From: Bin87 sp965220505
Lineage (GTDB): Bacteria > Chloroflexota > Dehalococcoidia > Lucifugimonadales > UBA3495
Direction of reading: 5' to 3'
DNA: 64,000 nt
NCBI GenBank assembly: GCA_965220505.1
Contig: CBDCQE010000003.1
Coordinates: 806,001 to 870,000 of the forward strand
Shown here: piece by piece, positions 41,402 through 49,899 of the stretch
Layout of the letters: each line of letters starts with the position of its first letter
How positions within the stretch are numbered: the first letter of the stretch is position 1
The notes under the pieces: model-generated
What the model saw: only the letters and a program-made list of their open reading frames with translations
What the model was told of the DNA's origin: nothing
Databases searched by the model: none
Made by a program: the position numbers and the translations under genes

Positions 41402-42631
41402 CTACACCCGCAGGTGGCGTAACGTCGGCCGCCATACCCCCAGCACGAATGCCACCGTCAGGTAGATTGCCGCTCCACCGGCGAAGGCCGCGGTCCAGCT
41501 GATGTACTCCGCAACCAGGGTCATGGGGTAGGAGCCGATGAACATCAGCGCGGCAGAAACGTACCAGACGCTCATCACCCTGCCCTGGTACTCGGCGGGC
41601 ACGGAGAGCTGCAGCACGGTGGTTCCCATCGGCACTATGCTGCCCATCCCGACCAGAAACAAAATCGCCCACGACACCCAGAACCAGTGCGACCAGGCCA
41701 GGCAGAAAAGGGCTATGCCGAACAGGAAGATGCAGCCCAGCAGCAGCCAGTTCTTGTGCGGCGAGTTGCCCATCGACGCCATGATGAATGTACCGGACAG
41801 GGAGCCGATGCCCGCCCCCGTCATCAGCAGCCCGGCCCCGCCGGCGCCCGTGTCCAGCGCTAGCTTGGCGAAGGCGGGCAACAACTGCGCATAAGGCATG
41901 GCGAAAAAGCCGAAGGCGAACCCAATACCGATCACGGTGAAGGTGACCGGGTTCGACCAGCAATACCGCAGCCCGCCCCACAGTTCAGCGAAGATGCCCG
42001 AACGCTGGTGTCGTGGCGCCGTCGGCACCCGCCGGACCATGAGTAATGTCGTCGTGCCCACGAAAAAGCAGCCGGTTGCCAGGTACAACGCTGGAGCCAA
42101 TCCGGACAGTTCGATGACCGCTCCCGCCACTGCGGGGCCAAGGATGCGCCCCGAGTTCATCACCGCCGAATTGAGAACGACGGCGTTCATCAGGTCATCG
42201 CGATCCACCAGGTCGCGAACTATGGCCAGACGGGCCGGGGTATTGATGGCTTGCAGCGTGCCGAGGACGAAAGCCGCCGTATAAACGTGCCACAGGGTGA
42301 CCAGCCCACCCGTTTCCAACACCGCGATTCCCAGCATCAGGAGGGTCACCAAGCCCTGGGTCAGCATCAGCAGCCCACGGCGGTCGAACCGGTCGGCGAA
42401 GGTGCCGCCGAACAGCACGAACCCAAGCGTGGGCATCCCGTAAAGAAAGATCATGAAGCCCATGCGGGACGCGGACTCGGTCAGCTCCAGCACCAGCCAG
42501 CCCAGGATGAGGAACTGCATGCCCCGGCCCAGCGCCTGGGCGTTGGCGCCGATCCAGAACCAGCGGTAATCCCGGTGCCGCAGCGCCCGAAAGGTCTGGA
42601 GCCGGCGTCCGATGGCGAGTATCTGGGCCAA
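41402..42631 (-). CDS. MFS transporter (EntS/MFS_3 type)
   Basis: The TTG start at 42631 gives 409 residues. About twelve membrane spans are visible. The N-terminus RALRHRDYRWFWIGANAQALG and the loop FGGTFADRFDRRGLL between spans 2 and 3 are the usual signature of the MFS_3 group that includes enterobactin exporter EntS. A second, weaker copy of the loop lies in the C-terminal half (YQGRVMSVW). The protein probably exports a small hydrophobic molecule or drug. No substrate gene cluster is next to it; IS debris is upstream and the LLM pair lies downstream on the other strand. Confidence 0.9.
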   Translation of the reverse strand: MAQILAIGRRLQTFRALRHRDYRWFWIGANAQALGRGMQFLILGWLVLELTESASRMGFMIFLYGMPTLGFVLFGGTFADRFDRRGLLMLTQGLVTLLMLGIAVLETGGLVTLWHVYTAAFVLGTLQAINTPARLAIVRDLVDRDDLMNAVVLNSAVMNSGRILGPAVAGAVIELSGLAPALYLATGCFFVGTTTLLMVRRVPTAPRHQRSGIFAELWGGLRYCWSNPVTFTVIGIGFAFGFFAMPYAQLLPAFAKLALDTGAGGAGLLMTGAGIGSLSGTFIMASMGNSPHKNWLLLGCIFLFGIALFCLAWSHWFWVSWAILFLVGMGSIVPMGTTVLQLSVPAEYQGRVMSVWYVSAALMFIGSYPMTLVAEYISWTAAFAGGAAIYLTVAFVLGVWRPTLRHLRV

Positions 42632-42791
42632 CTAATTCACCGGATCGTCCCTGTCGGGTCCATGTCGCTGCGGCATTCTGGTCACGGGTCCGGCGATTTC
42701 CACGGGAATCCCACTACTTCGGGAGCGCGATAGTTTGACCATTATCAGGTTGACGTTGGCCCGTCAATGCCTTCGTATTCCTCACATGTAC

Positions 42792-43450
42792 CTAAACCGA
42801 AGCCAAGGTGAAATCTACATTTGCTTGGCCGGGAAGATCGGCTCGGGCGTTGCCGGTCAGTTCTGCGGCGCGAGCCTGAAGGATGGTGCGACATCGTCGC
42901 TTGACTTCTTCCCGACGGTGGGCCAGATCGGTGAAGAAGCCGCCCGGTCTCTCCCGCACTGCGGCACGGGTTCCTTGGCGCAAGTTGGCGGTGGCTTCCT
43001 GGCGCACCTATCCCCAAATCGCCTCATCAGCGTTGAAGTCCAGACTGTCGCTGGGCAAGTTCACCAGGCGCAGGTTCAGGCTGGGCATGGTCAGATAAGC
43101 CCCAATGGCGTCGCCCCGGTGGGCTGGCGCATTGTCCCAGATCACCGTCAGTGGTTCCGTGTGCCGGGCGCGCAGTTGCTACAGGCAAGCGGTTGAGGTG
43201 GCGGAGTTGCTGTTGCCCTCCAGTTCCATTACCTCCACCTCCTCAGTCTCCAGGCACACCGCCGAGTAGTAGCTGACTTCTCCCCACGGCGCGGGCTGGT
43301 GGAGCCCACCAGGGCTGGGTTCGCCCTTCAGCACCCACTTGCCTCGCAGGTCGGCATCGGCCTGAAAGTGAGCCTCGTCAGTTGGGACCACCCTCGGCGA
43401 ATGCCTTGGCCCATTGGCCTATGGTATGGGCATCCCGCTCCGTGGCTCGA
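42792..43450 (-). pseudogene. IS630-family transposase, decayed
   Basis: Reading the minus strand from 43391 in one frame gives VPTDEAHFQADADLRGKW (first catalytic Asp), then IWDNAPAHRGDAI (second), then FNADEAIWG (third, Glu), then FFTDLAHRREEVKRRCRTILQ, the standard order of an IS630 DDE domain. Two in-frame stops (near 43179 and 43014) interrupt it. The N-terminal segment (HTIGQWAKAFAEGG) lies in a different frame. It is therefore a dead copy with nonsense and frameshift changes. Inverted terminal repeats were not located. Short open frames on the opposite strand are its shadows. Confidence 0.85.
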
Positions 43451-43793
43451 CCCACCCACCACGTCCACATTATCGAGATGAACGGCGCTAGCTACCGCCT
43501 CAAAAGCAGTCAGCAAAGCGCCGTCTCACCGCATCCCGACGAACTTACCGGCGTTTACGTTGCCGTCTACTTCGGTTCCCCTGGTCTCACTGTCGGTTCA
43601 GCCACCAGACCAGGCGTGGTCGCCGGGCAGTATCCGGGAGGTACGCTTTTCCTCCGCCCCGGTTGTACAAATTCCCGCTGCCCTTGACACATGGCCGACT
43701 ATCTGAGAAGCGGCGGCCAAGCTTGACATGATGAAGCAGTCGTTACGAACCCTCCGTCTTAGACCGTGGGTTTCAGGCAGCGGTAAGGCGGGG

Positions 43794-45368
43794 CTAAGCC
43801 GACGCAATCCATTCGACGGCCCGTTCGCCAATCATGACAACCGTTGCATGGCTGCCACCTGACCTTGTAACCCGCGGCATCACCGACGCATCGACCACCG
43901 ACAACCCCTTTACACCCTTGACGCTGCAGTATTGATCCACAACCGCCATTGGGTCTGAATCCGGGCCCATCTTGCATGTGCCGGACACGTGCCTGGCTGT
44001 TCCCACGGTCTGGCGTATATAGACGTCCAAAGCGTGGTCGTCGGCCAGAATTTCATCTGTTGGGTGGAGCCGGTAATCTGCCACGTCTTTATACGCATCG
44101 GATTCAAGGAAACCGATGGCCATTCGGATGCCTTCCCGCACCCGACGGATGTCGTTCGGATGCTGAAGATAGCGGTAGTTGAACTCCGGCTGCACTGTGG
44201 GATCGGCAGACGCCAGCCTGACGTATCCCGCGCCGTCAGGTAGTCCGAGCGTGCACGAGATTCGCGCCACCCGGTCCGCGGGAACATCATCGTTGAGGAA
44301 CTTGGTCCGCAAACCGGGGACGCGCTCCGGCCGTTCGTCAACCATCGGGGTGGTCCTCAGCAACATATCATTGACTTCGCTGGACCCCTGGGCGGTGTAG
44401 TGCAGACAAAAGCGTGCCGCGTCGGCATCAGACGTCAGGGTCATTCCGTCTTTGACTTTGAAGGTAATCTGGGCGCTCAGGTGGTTAAACAGGTTCTGCC
44501 CCACCCCGGGAAGTTCATGAACGAGAGGTATCCCGAATTGTTCAAGTTGGTCTTTGGGGCCGATTCCCGATAGCATCAGCAGGTGGGGCGACTTGAGAGC
44601 CCCAGCGCTCAACACAACCCGGTCTGCTTCAACGTTGAAAATCTCGCCTCCGCTTTCCACTTCCACACCGACGGCTTTCAGATCCTCGATCAATACCTTC
44701 CTGACGAAAACCCCTCCCCGCACCGTGAGGTTGAGACGGTGGCGCATGGGATTCAGGTGAGTGATAGCAGCGCTCATCCTCCAGCCGTCCAGGTTGTTCG
44801 AGGGCCACACGCCAACCCCCGTGGGGTTCGGGCCATTGGTATCCTCGACTGTCCCATAACCTGCTTCCAAACAGGCTGCGTGGAAGGCCTTTTGGATGTC
44901 GGCCCAAGGCCCGGATTGACGACGCCTTACCGGCATCGGTCCGTCGGATCCATGAAAATCATCCCGAATGTCCAGATCGTGCTCAGACTTTCTGAAGTAA
45001 GGCAGTACCTTGTCGTAAGACCATTCATCGTTGCCCATAGCAGACCAGGAGTCGAAATCCTCAGGTAACCCCCTTTGCATTGCCTGACCGTTGATGGACG
45101 ACCCTCCTCCGATCACCTTGCCCTGCGCTACGTGGATCTCGCCTTGCTCATCGGTGATCGTTCCCCGCAGGGCCCAGTTATGCTCCGACTCTGGGGATTC
45201 TGCGAAACTTGTGTGGCCGAACTTTATCTCGTCCGGAAGATAGTCTGGATCAGGGTAATCTGGCCCGGCTTCCAGCAACAGAACAGAGGTATTCGCGCTT
45301 TCAGCCAATCTGCTGGCCAACACCGATCCAGCCGCTCCCCCACCGACGATAACAACGTCATATTTCAT
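43794..45368 (-). CDS. GMC family FAD-dependent oxidoreductase (choline-dehydrogenase-like)
   Basis: AAGGAGGACCC precedes the ATG. The 524-residue enzyme has the N-terminal FAD-binding VVIVGGGAAGSVLASRLAE (about 5-23), the first GMC signature GKVIGGGSSINGQAMQRG (about 83-100), and the second SAGALKSPHLLMLSGIGP. The C-terminal catalytic His lies in ARHVSGTCKMGP and the partner position in RSGGSHATVVMIGERA. The partner is His where choline dehydrogenases have Asn, as in aryl-alcohol oxidases. It oxidises a primary alcohol such as choline, an aryl alcohol or polyethylene glycol. It is divergent from the MBL gene. Substrate undecided. Confidence 0.93.
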   Translation of the reverse strand: MKYDVVIVGGGAAGSVLASRLAESANTSVLLLEAGPDYPDPDYLPDEIKFGHTSFAESPESEHNWALRGTITDEQGEIHVAQGKVIGGGSSINGQAMQRGLPEDFDSWSAMGNDEWSYDKVLPYFRKSEHDLDIRDDFHGSDGPMPVRRRQSGPWADIQKAFHAACLEAGYGTVEDTNGPNPTGVGVWPSNNLDGWRMSAAITHLNPMRHRLNLTVRGGVFVRKVLIEDLKAVGVEVESGGEIFNVEADRVVLSAGALKSPHLLMLSGIGPKDQLEQFGIPLVHELPGVGQNLFNHLSAQITFKVKDGMTLTSDADAARFCLHYTAQGSSEVNDMLLRTTPMVDERPERVPGLRTKFLNDDVPADRVARISCTLGLPDGAGYVRLASADPTVQPEFNYRYLQHPNDIRRVREGIRMAIGFLESDAYKDVADYRLHPTDEILADDHALDVYIRQTVGTARHVSGTCKMGPDSDPMAVVDQYCSVKGVKGLSVVDASVMPRVTRSGGSHATVVMIGERAVEWIASA

Positions 45369-45863
45369 GGGTCCTCCTTAAACGCTTCGTCTTCTAACCC
45401 AGGATTTCCCAGTTTTAACTGATTCCGCTGAGGATAGGACGTTCTGGGATTTTCCGATTATAAACCGGCATTCTCCATATCGGCCGACCAGCAGGTTCCG
45501 AACAGGGTAGTTGGAGCATATTGCCGGTCTTCGTTGCTTGTCAATCCTCATTGGAACTGTTCCGTGATGGAGATCTCTCAATCCTGTCAAATCATAAAAT
45601 CCCGTAAATCTTGATTCTGACGACTTACGAAACTGGGTACGCGTGAACCTCGCGCTCAAACACCGTGGTTTCCGGATGGCGGCGACCATAGAGTAGTGTC
45701 TGTCCATCAATCGCCGTCGAGCGCCCCGCAGCGAGCACGGACGGTGGTAGAGTCAGGCAGATGGGTACATGATCAGTCCGGAGATTGTGGTAGGACGGGT
45801 TGGACTACGGTGATGCCACAGGGCGCGTTTAGTCTCGCCCTGTTCTGCCCAGGAGGGAACAAC
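45369..45863. other. 495-base divergent intergenic stretch with a repeat copy
   Basis: This space lies between the divergent GMC and MBL genes. It holds repeat copy B (45551-45626) and otherwise lacks a supported gene; a 110-codon minus frame at 45378-45710 runs through the repeat and has no protein character. Promoters for both flanking genes should lie here, but none is convincing. Confidence 0.4.
45551..45626 (+). repeat. 76-base interspersed repeat, copy B
   Basis: It aligns base for base in length with copy A at 12520-12595 and shares the AT-rich core CAAATCATAAAATCCCGTAAATC, with several substitutions in the flanks. Both copies are intergenic and in the same orientation within the window. 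Confidence 0.8.
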
Positions 45864-46730
45864 ATGCCGGAAGCCAGGTTGACCGTTGGCAATGTCGAAA
45901 TTCTGTCCCTGAACGACCAGGAGGCCACTCTGCCCCTGAGCGATGTCTTTCCCGAGGTTCCCGTCGAGGCCTGGGCGCCCTACCAGGAGCGCTACCCCAG
46001 CGGCTTCCGCGGCGACCACCTGCTGGCCCACTTCGAGTGCTACCTCATCCGCTCCGAAGGACAAACCATCCTCGTAGACACGGGCCTCGGCGGGGCCGCG
46101 ACCAACCCCCACTCAATCGAGGCCATGGTCAGCGGCGCCGAGGGACGCCTGCTCGCGGAACTGGAAGCGGCCGGCGTGAATCCTGGCGACATCGACACCG
46201 TCTTCTTCAGCCACCTTCACTTCGACCACGTCGGCTGGAACCTGACCCACGAACCGGACGCCCCCACCCGAGTCACCTTCCCCAACGCGCGCTACGTGGC
46301 CCACCGCGCCGACTGGGAGATCTTCCAACGCCCGGAGGTGATGGAACTGTTCCCGCCTCACTGGGACCAGACCCTTGGCCCTCTTCAGGACCTCGGCGTG
46401 CTGGACCTGCTGGATGGGGAGCGCGCGCTGACCGGCGAGATCACCGCTATTCCCACGCCGGGCCATACCCCGGGCTCCATGAGCCTCGCCATCGTGTCCG
46501 GAGGACAGCGGGCTTACATTCTGGGCGACGTGTTTCACGGTCCGGCGCAAGTCACCGAAACCGGCTGGAAGTTCAGCTTCGACATGGACGGAGAGCAGGG
46601 CGTTGCCACCCGCACTGCCATGGTCGAGCGGGCGGAGTCCGAGGACGCCATCATGGCCATCTGCCACCACGGCGGATTTGGGCGTGTGGTTCGCGCCGAG
46701 GGTCGCCGCTACTGGCAACTGGTCTCCTGA
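45864..46730 (+). CDS. MBL-fold metallo-hydrolase (AHL-lactonase/glyoxalase II type)
   Basis: AGGAGGGAACAAC precedes the ATG at 45864, which fixes the start; the upstream frame is spurious. The 288-residue protein has the intact metal motif FSHLHFDHVGW, a VDTGLGG strand before it, TPGHTPGSMSLAI and a late ICHHGGFGRV histidine region. This layout is typical of the group that includes quorum-quenching lactonases and metallo-hydrolases of esters or phosphoesters with two zinc or iron ions. There is no signal peptide. It converges with the aminotransferase gene across a nested hairpin. The substrate is unknown. Confidence 0.9.
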   Translation: MPEARLTVGNVEILSLNDQEATLPLSDVFPEVPVEAWAPYQERYPSGFRGDHLLAHFECYLIRSEGQTILVDTGLGGAATNPHSIEAMVSGAEGRLLAELEAAGVNPGDIDTVFFSHLHFDHVGWNLTHEPDAPTRVTFPNARYVAHRADWEIFQRPEVMELFPPHWDQTLGPLQDLGVLDLLDGERALTGEITAIPTPGHTPGSMSLAIVSGGQRAYILGDVFHGPAQVTETGWKFSFDMDGEQGVATRTAMVERAESEDAIMAICHHGGFGRVVRAEGRRYWQLVS

Positions 46731-46748
46731 ACATCAGCGAGAACGCAG

Positions 46749-46797
46749 TTGACGGTAGCGGCCAGGAATCGCGCCGCTAGGTGAATGCGGCCGTCAA
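46749..46797. terminator. nested hairpin between convergent genes
   Basis: TTGACGG (46749-46755) pairs with CCGTCAA (46791-46797). Directly inside, TAGCGGC (46756-46762) pairs with GCCGCTA (46773-46779). It lies between the MBL stop and the aminotransferase stop and may terminate both. Confidence 0.45.
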
Positions 46798-46826
46798 ATC
46801 CGGGCCATGGTTGTGTCTCCTAGCAG

Positions 46827-48206
46827 TTATGCAGCGCCCAGGTCGGACGCCACCTGCCCGATCACGCTGTCCATCGTGGACACGATCTGCTCGATCTCGC
46901 CGGGAGTGACGCACAGGGGCGGCATGATGTTCATGAGGTCGCCACCGCGCAGGAACAGGCCATCCTCGGCAAACCCCTGAGTCAGCCGGGGACCAAGGCC
47001 GGCGTCGGCGGGGAAGTGTTCCCTGGTCTCCCGGTCCTTCACCAGCTCCATGCCGCACATAAGGCCGAGGCCGCGCACGTTGCCGATGATGGGGTGCTTC
47101 GCCTTGAGTTCTTCCAGGCCGTCCAGCAGATATTTTCCCATCCGGGCGGAATTCTCCACCATCCCCTCACGCTCCATGATTTCCAGGTTCTTCAGGGAGG
47201 CCGCCGCCGCCACCGGATGACCGCCGAAGGTGATCACGTGCCGGAAGGCCGCTCGGGGGCTGCCCACGAAAGCGTCGGCGATGGGCTTGCGCAGAATGGT
47301 CCCACCCATGGGGATGTATCCGCTGGTAATTCCCTTCGCCACCGTCATCATGTCCGGAACAACATCCCAGTGGTTGCAGCCGAACCATTTGCCGGTGCGG
47401 CCAAAACCCGTGATCACTTCATCGGCGATGAGCAGGCAGCCGTACTTGTCGCAAACCTCACGCAACAGGGGCCAATAGTTGTCCGGCGGAACCACGGCTC
47501 CCATGGGGCTGGAAATAGGCTCGGCGATAACCGCGGCGACGGTTTCCGGTCCCTGGAACTGGATGATGCTCTCGATGGCGTCCACGCACCGTTGTCCGCA
47601 CTCCTCCGGCGTTTCGCTGTTGAACTCACAGCGGTAGAAGTTGGGTTGGGGAGCGTGGAATGTGTTCGGCATCAGCGGCTCGTAATCTTCCCGGGGGTAG
47701 AGATAGTTGCCCCCCAGGGCCATGGCGCCCATGGTCGCGCCGTGGTACGAGTCCTTGCGGCTGATGAACTTGGTGCGTTGCGGTTCGCCCATGCGCTTGA
47801 AATAGGCGCGGGACAGCTTCAACGCCGTTTCCACCGACTCGGAGCCGCCGCTGGTGAAGAAGCAGCGGGAGAGGTCGCCGGGCATCATTGACGCGATCTT
47901 GTCCGACAGCATGACCGTGGGTTCCGTGGTGGTACCCATGGGCATATAGGTGATCTTGAGCATCTGCTCGTAGGCCGCGTCCGCGATCTCCTTCTGGCCG
48001 TACCCGACGTTCTTCAGCCAGAGACCGGACATGGCGTCGATGTAGGTGTTGCCCAGGGCGTCGGTGACCTGGCAGCCCTTGCCTTCGACGAAAATCTGGG
48101 GCTCACCCTTTTCGGCCATGTCGCTGGGTTCCCTCAGGTACACCCAGAGGTTTTCCAGTGCAGTCCTTTGCAGGTCGTTGACTGCCGATTCAGTGTGGGT
48201 GGCCAT
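46827..48206 (-). CDS. class III PLP-dependent aminotransferase
   Basis: CCGGAGGAAAAC precedes the ATG at 48206; the longer open frame upstream is noise. The 459-residue enzyme shows class III features: GNTYIDAMSGLWLKNVGYG at about 55-73, CFFTSGGSESVETALKLSRAY, SYHGATMGAMALGG, the PLP-phosphate contact region IADEVITGFGRTG, and the Schiff-base lysine in TVAKGITSGYIPMGG. This pattern matches omega-transaminases of the beta-alanine/taurine/putrescine:pyruvate type. The specific amine is not evident. It is a single gene. Confidence 0.93.
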   Translation of the reverse strand: MATHTESAVNDLQRTALENLWVYLREPSDMAEKGEPQIFVEGKGCQVTDALGNTYIDAMSGLWLKNVGYGQKEIADAAYEQMLKITYMPMGTTTEPTVMLSDKIASMMPGDLSRCFFTSGGSESVETALKLSRAYFKRMGEPQRTKFISRKDSYHGATMGAMALGGNYLYPREDYEPLMPNTFHAPQPNFYRCEFNSETPEECGQRCVDAIESIIQFQGPETVAAVIAEPISSPMGAVVPPDNYWPLLREVCDKYGCLLIADEVITGFGRTGKWFGCNHWDVVPDMMTVAKGITSGYIPMGGTILRKPIADAFVGSPRAAFRHVITFGGHPVAAAASLKNLEIMEREGMVENSARMGKYLLDGLEELKAKHPIIGNVRGLGLMCGMELVKDRETREHFPADAGLGPRLTQGFAEDGLFLRGGDLMNIMPPLCVTPGEIEQIVSTMDSVIGQVASDLGAA

Positions 48207-48390
48207 GTTTTCCTCCGGATGCTGTTCCAGGCGCAAAATTTGGGGTGCCCGTCGCCGTATCAGTTTAACATCGGGCGGGAGTTGCCACAAACCACCCACG
48301 TTGCAACCACTTGGGATGCCGGGGATCTAATTTCCGTCAACGTAATGGTAGGACTGATGGCGCGGCGCCGGTGGCAGACCGCGACGGCGA

Positions 48391-48723
48391 TTAATAACCG
48401 CCGGACGGATTCCTGCGACGGCACAACCACCAAGTGAAACACGCGCTCGCGACCGCGATGACGGCACTACCAGCGAAAATGCTCGATCCTGACCCGACAA
48501 AAGAGCCAGGGGTTCCGTTGGCGACCATTACCGCCCACCACCCGCCCATCGCTCCCAGGGCACCCACGCCTGCTAGGAGACCCATGAGCAGGGATCTCCC
48601 GAAACGGCCATAAAATACGCCACACACGACGGCCACGACGGCCGGGACCACCGAGGGAATCGCGAACGATGCCAACATGTAATAGTAGAAGAAACCAACA
48701 TCGTAACCCAGATAAAACTGCAT
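48391..48723 (-). CDS. small membrane protein, unknown
   Basis: ATG at 48723 has AGGAG 7 bases upstream. The 110-residue protein has about three membrane spans (about 10-38, 43-65, 78-98) separated by short basic loops, with small residues prevailing (Gly/Ala/Ser) and a basic C-terminus CRRRNPSGGY. No family is recognised. It is divergent from another small membrane-protein gene at 48901. The good ribosome site and membrane pattern support it. Confidence 0.6.
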   Translation of the reverse strand: MQFYLGYDVGFFYYYMLASFAIPSVVPAVVAVVCGVFYGRFGRSLLMGLLAGVGALGAMGGWWAVMVANGTPGSFVGSGSSIFAGSAVIAVASACFTWWLCRRRNPSGGY

Positions 48724-48900
48724 CACATAGCTCCTGTCCGTTCGGAACCGCAGCCCGGGCGCAAAAGGACGGGTTGCTAACAGTGGGCAGGCGAATGGTC
48801 AAACTGCGCGCCGAACGGGGAAATTGCCCCACCAGTACGGTCAGTGTTAGGCTCCGGTCGCCATGTGTTGCTCTCAAATTTCAATGGCGTCGGTAGTCAA

Positions 48901-49272
48901 ATGACGGCGACACTTCCCGTCCTTCAAATTCCTATAAACATTGATGCCGGCGGCCTTCTGTTTGCGCTGGCCTGGTTCTTGCTTATGCCATCCCTACTCC
49001 CTTTCGGTACCATATGGGTCTGGAGAGGTTGGAAACCTCACGTCAGCGCGTGGAAAGCTAATTTTGCCGGTGTAGTGGCCGGCGCAGTATGCATAAGCGG
49101 TGTGGTAGCGTTGTGGGTCTGCCTCGCGCTTGCATGGCACTTAGTACCGGCGTATGTGGCTATCCCACTCTTTTGGGCCCTCTTTTGGGCCGGCCCGGCA
49201 ATATTGCCGATCCTGGCCTCCTTCGCAGCCATTTTGATCCTCCGCCGCGAGGGTAGGGCCGGCGATGTTTGA
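48901..49272 (+). CDS. small membrane protein, unknown
   Basis: ATG at 48901 gives 123 residues. There is a polar N-terminus and about three hydrophobic segments (about 16-38, 53-78, 82-110) rich in Trp, Leu and Ala, ending in a basic tail RREGRAG. The ribosome site is weak, and an upstream in-frame start at 48844 is possible. Its length and span number are like those of the divergent membrane protein at 48391, although they share no obvious sequence. No family is recognised. Confidence 0.55.
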   Translation: MTATLPVLQIPINIDAGGLLFALAWFLLMPSLLPFGTIWVWRGWKPHVSAWKANFAGVVAGAVCISGVVALWVCLALAWHLVPAYVAIPLFWALFWAGPAILPILASFAAILILRREGRAGDV

Positions 49273-49420
49273 CACGAATTTGCGAACCGTTGGCGTCAGC
49301 TTGAACGAGTTCTGGACACGCCGCCAGGTTACATCCGGATTACGACATTCGTTGAATTGGCGATCAATCTCCGCCCTGACTACGCCAGAATCGGAGCAGC
49401 GAAATCGCCTGCAATGTGCG

Positions 49421-49798
49421 TCAGTCGGTGATGTACGTGTGGGTGATGACCTCCCAGACGTGGCCGTTTTCGCATTCGAAGTAGAACCCTCGCCCCTGAT
49501 GCAGGTGGTTGATCTGGCCGTCCGTGCGCGAGCGCGGCCCGCTTCCGAAGACGACGCCTTCATCCTTGATGCGCCCCAGGATGGCGTCGAACTCCTCGTC
49601 CGATGCCAGGAAGGCGTAGTGATTAGAGCGGGGGTTGTCGGAGTCGTCGAAGTCCAGCGTCAGGATGTCGTTGACCTTCACCGGCGCGAAATGGCCCCAC
49701 GGCCCCTCGTACTTCAGACCGAATAACCGGGCGATGAACTCCGCGGACTTCACCTTGTCGTAGGCGGGTACGATTGTGTGGTCCAATTGCAACGGCAT
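49421..49798 (-). CDS. VOC family protein (glyoxalase-like)
   Basis: GAGGAGGGCAATC precedes the ATG. The 125-residue protein forms the paired betaalphabetabetabeta modules of the VOC fold, with metal-ligand candidates H7 (LDHTIV), H60 (SNHYAF) and E116 (HVWEVI). LFGLKYEGPWGHFAPVKV and GRGFYFECENGHVWEVIT are typical of small glyoxalase/dioxygenase-like members found in many soil and marine bacteria. It is preceded by an unannotated gap and followed by small membrane-protein genes on the other strand. A role in aromatic or antibiotic metabolism cannot be decided. Confidence 0.87.
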   Translation of the reverse strand: MPLQLDHTIVPAYDKVKSAEFIARLFGLKYEGPWGHFAPVKVNDILTLDFDDSDNPRSNHYAFLASDEEFDAILGRIKDEGVVFGSGPRSRTDGQINHLHQGRGFYFECENGHVWEVITHTYITD

Positions 49799-49899
49799 GA
49801 TTGCCCTCCTCTAAGGTCCCGCACTGGATAGCGTTGTTCCAGCGCGGGCGTTGCACGGTCTGTTTCAGATTCCGGTGAACGTCGAGGCCGAGGACGGAT

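Noticed and set aside
43598..43831. 77-codon minus-strand frame beside the IS630 remnant
   Set aside because: It straddles the GMC gene end and transposon debris; no motif or start signal.
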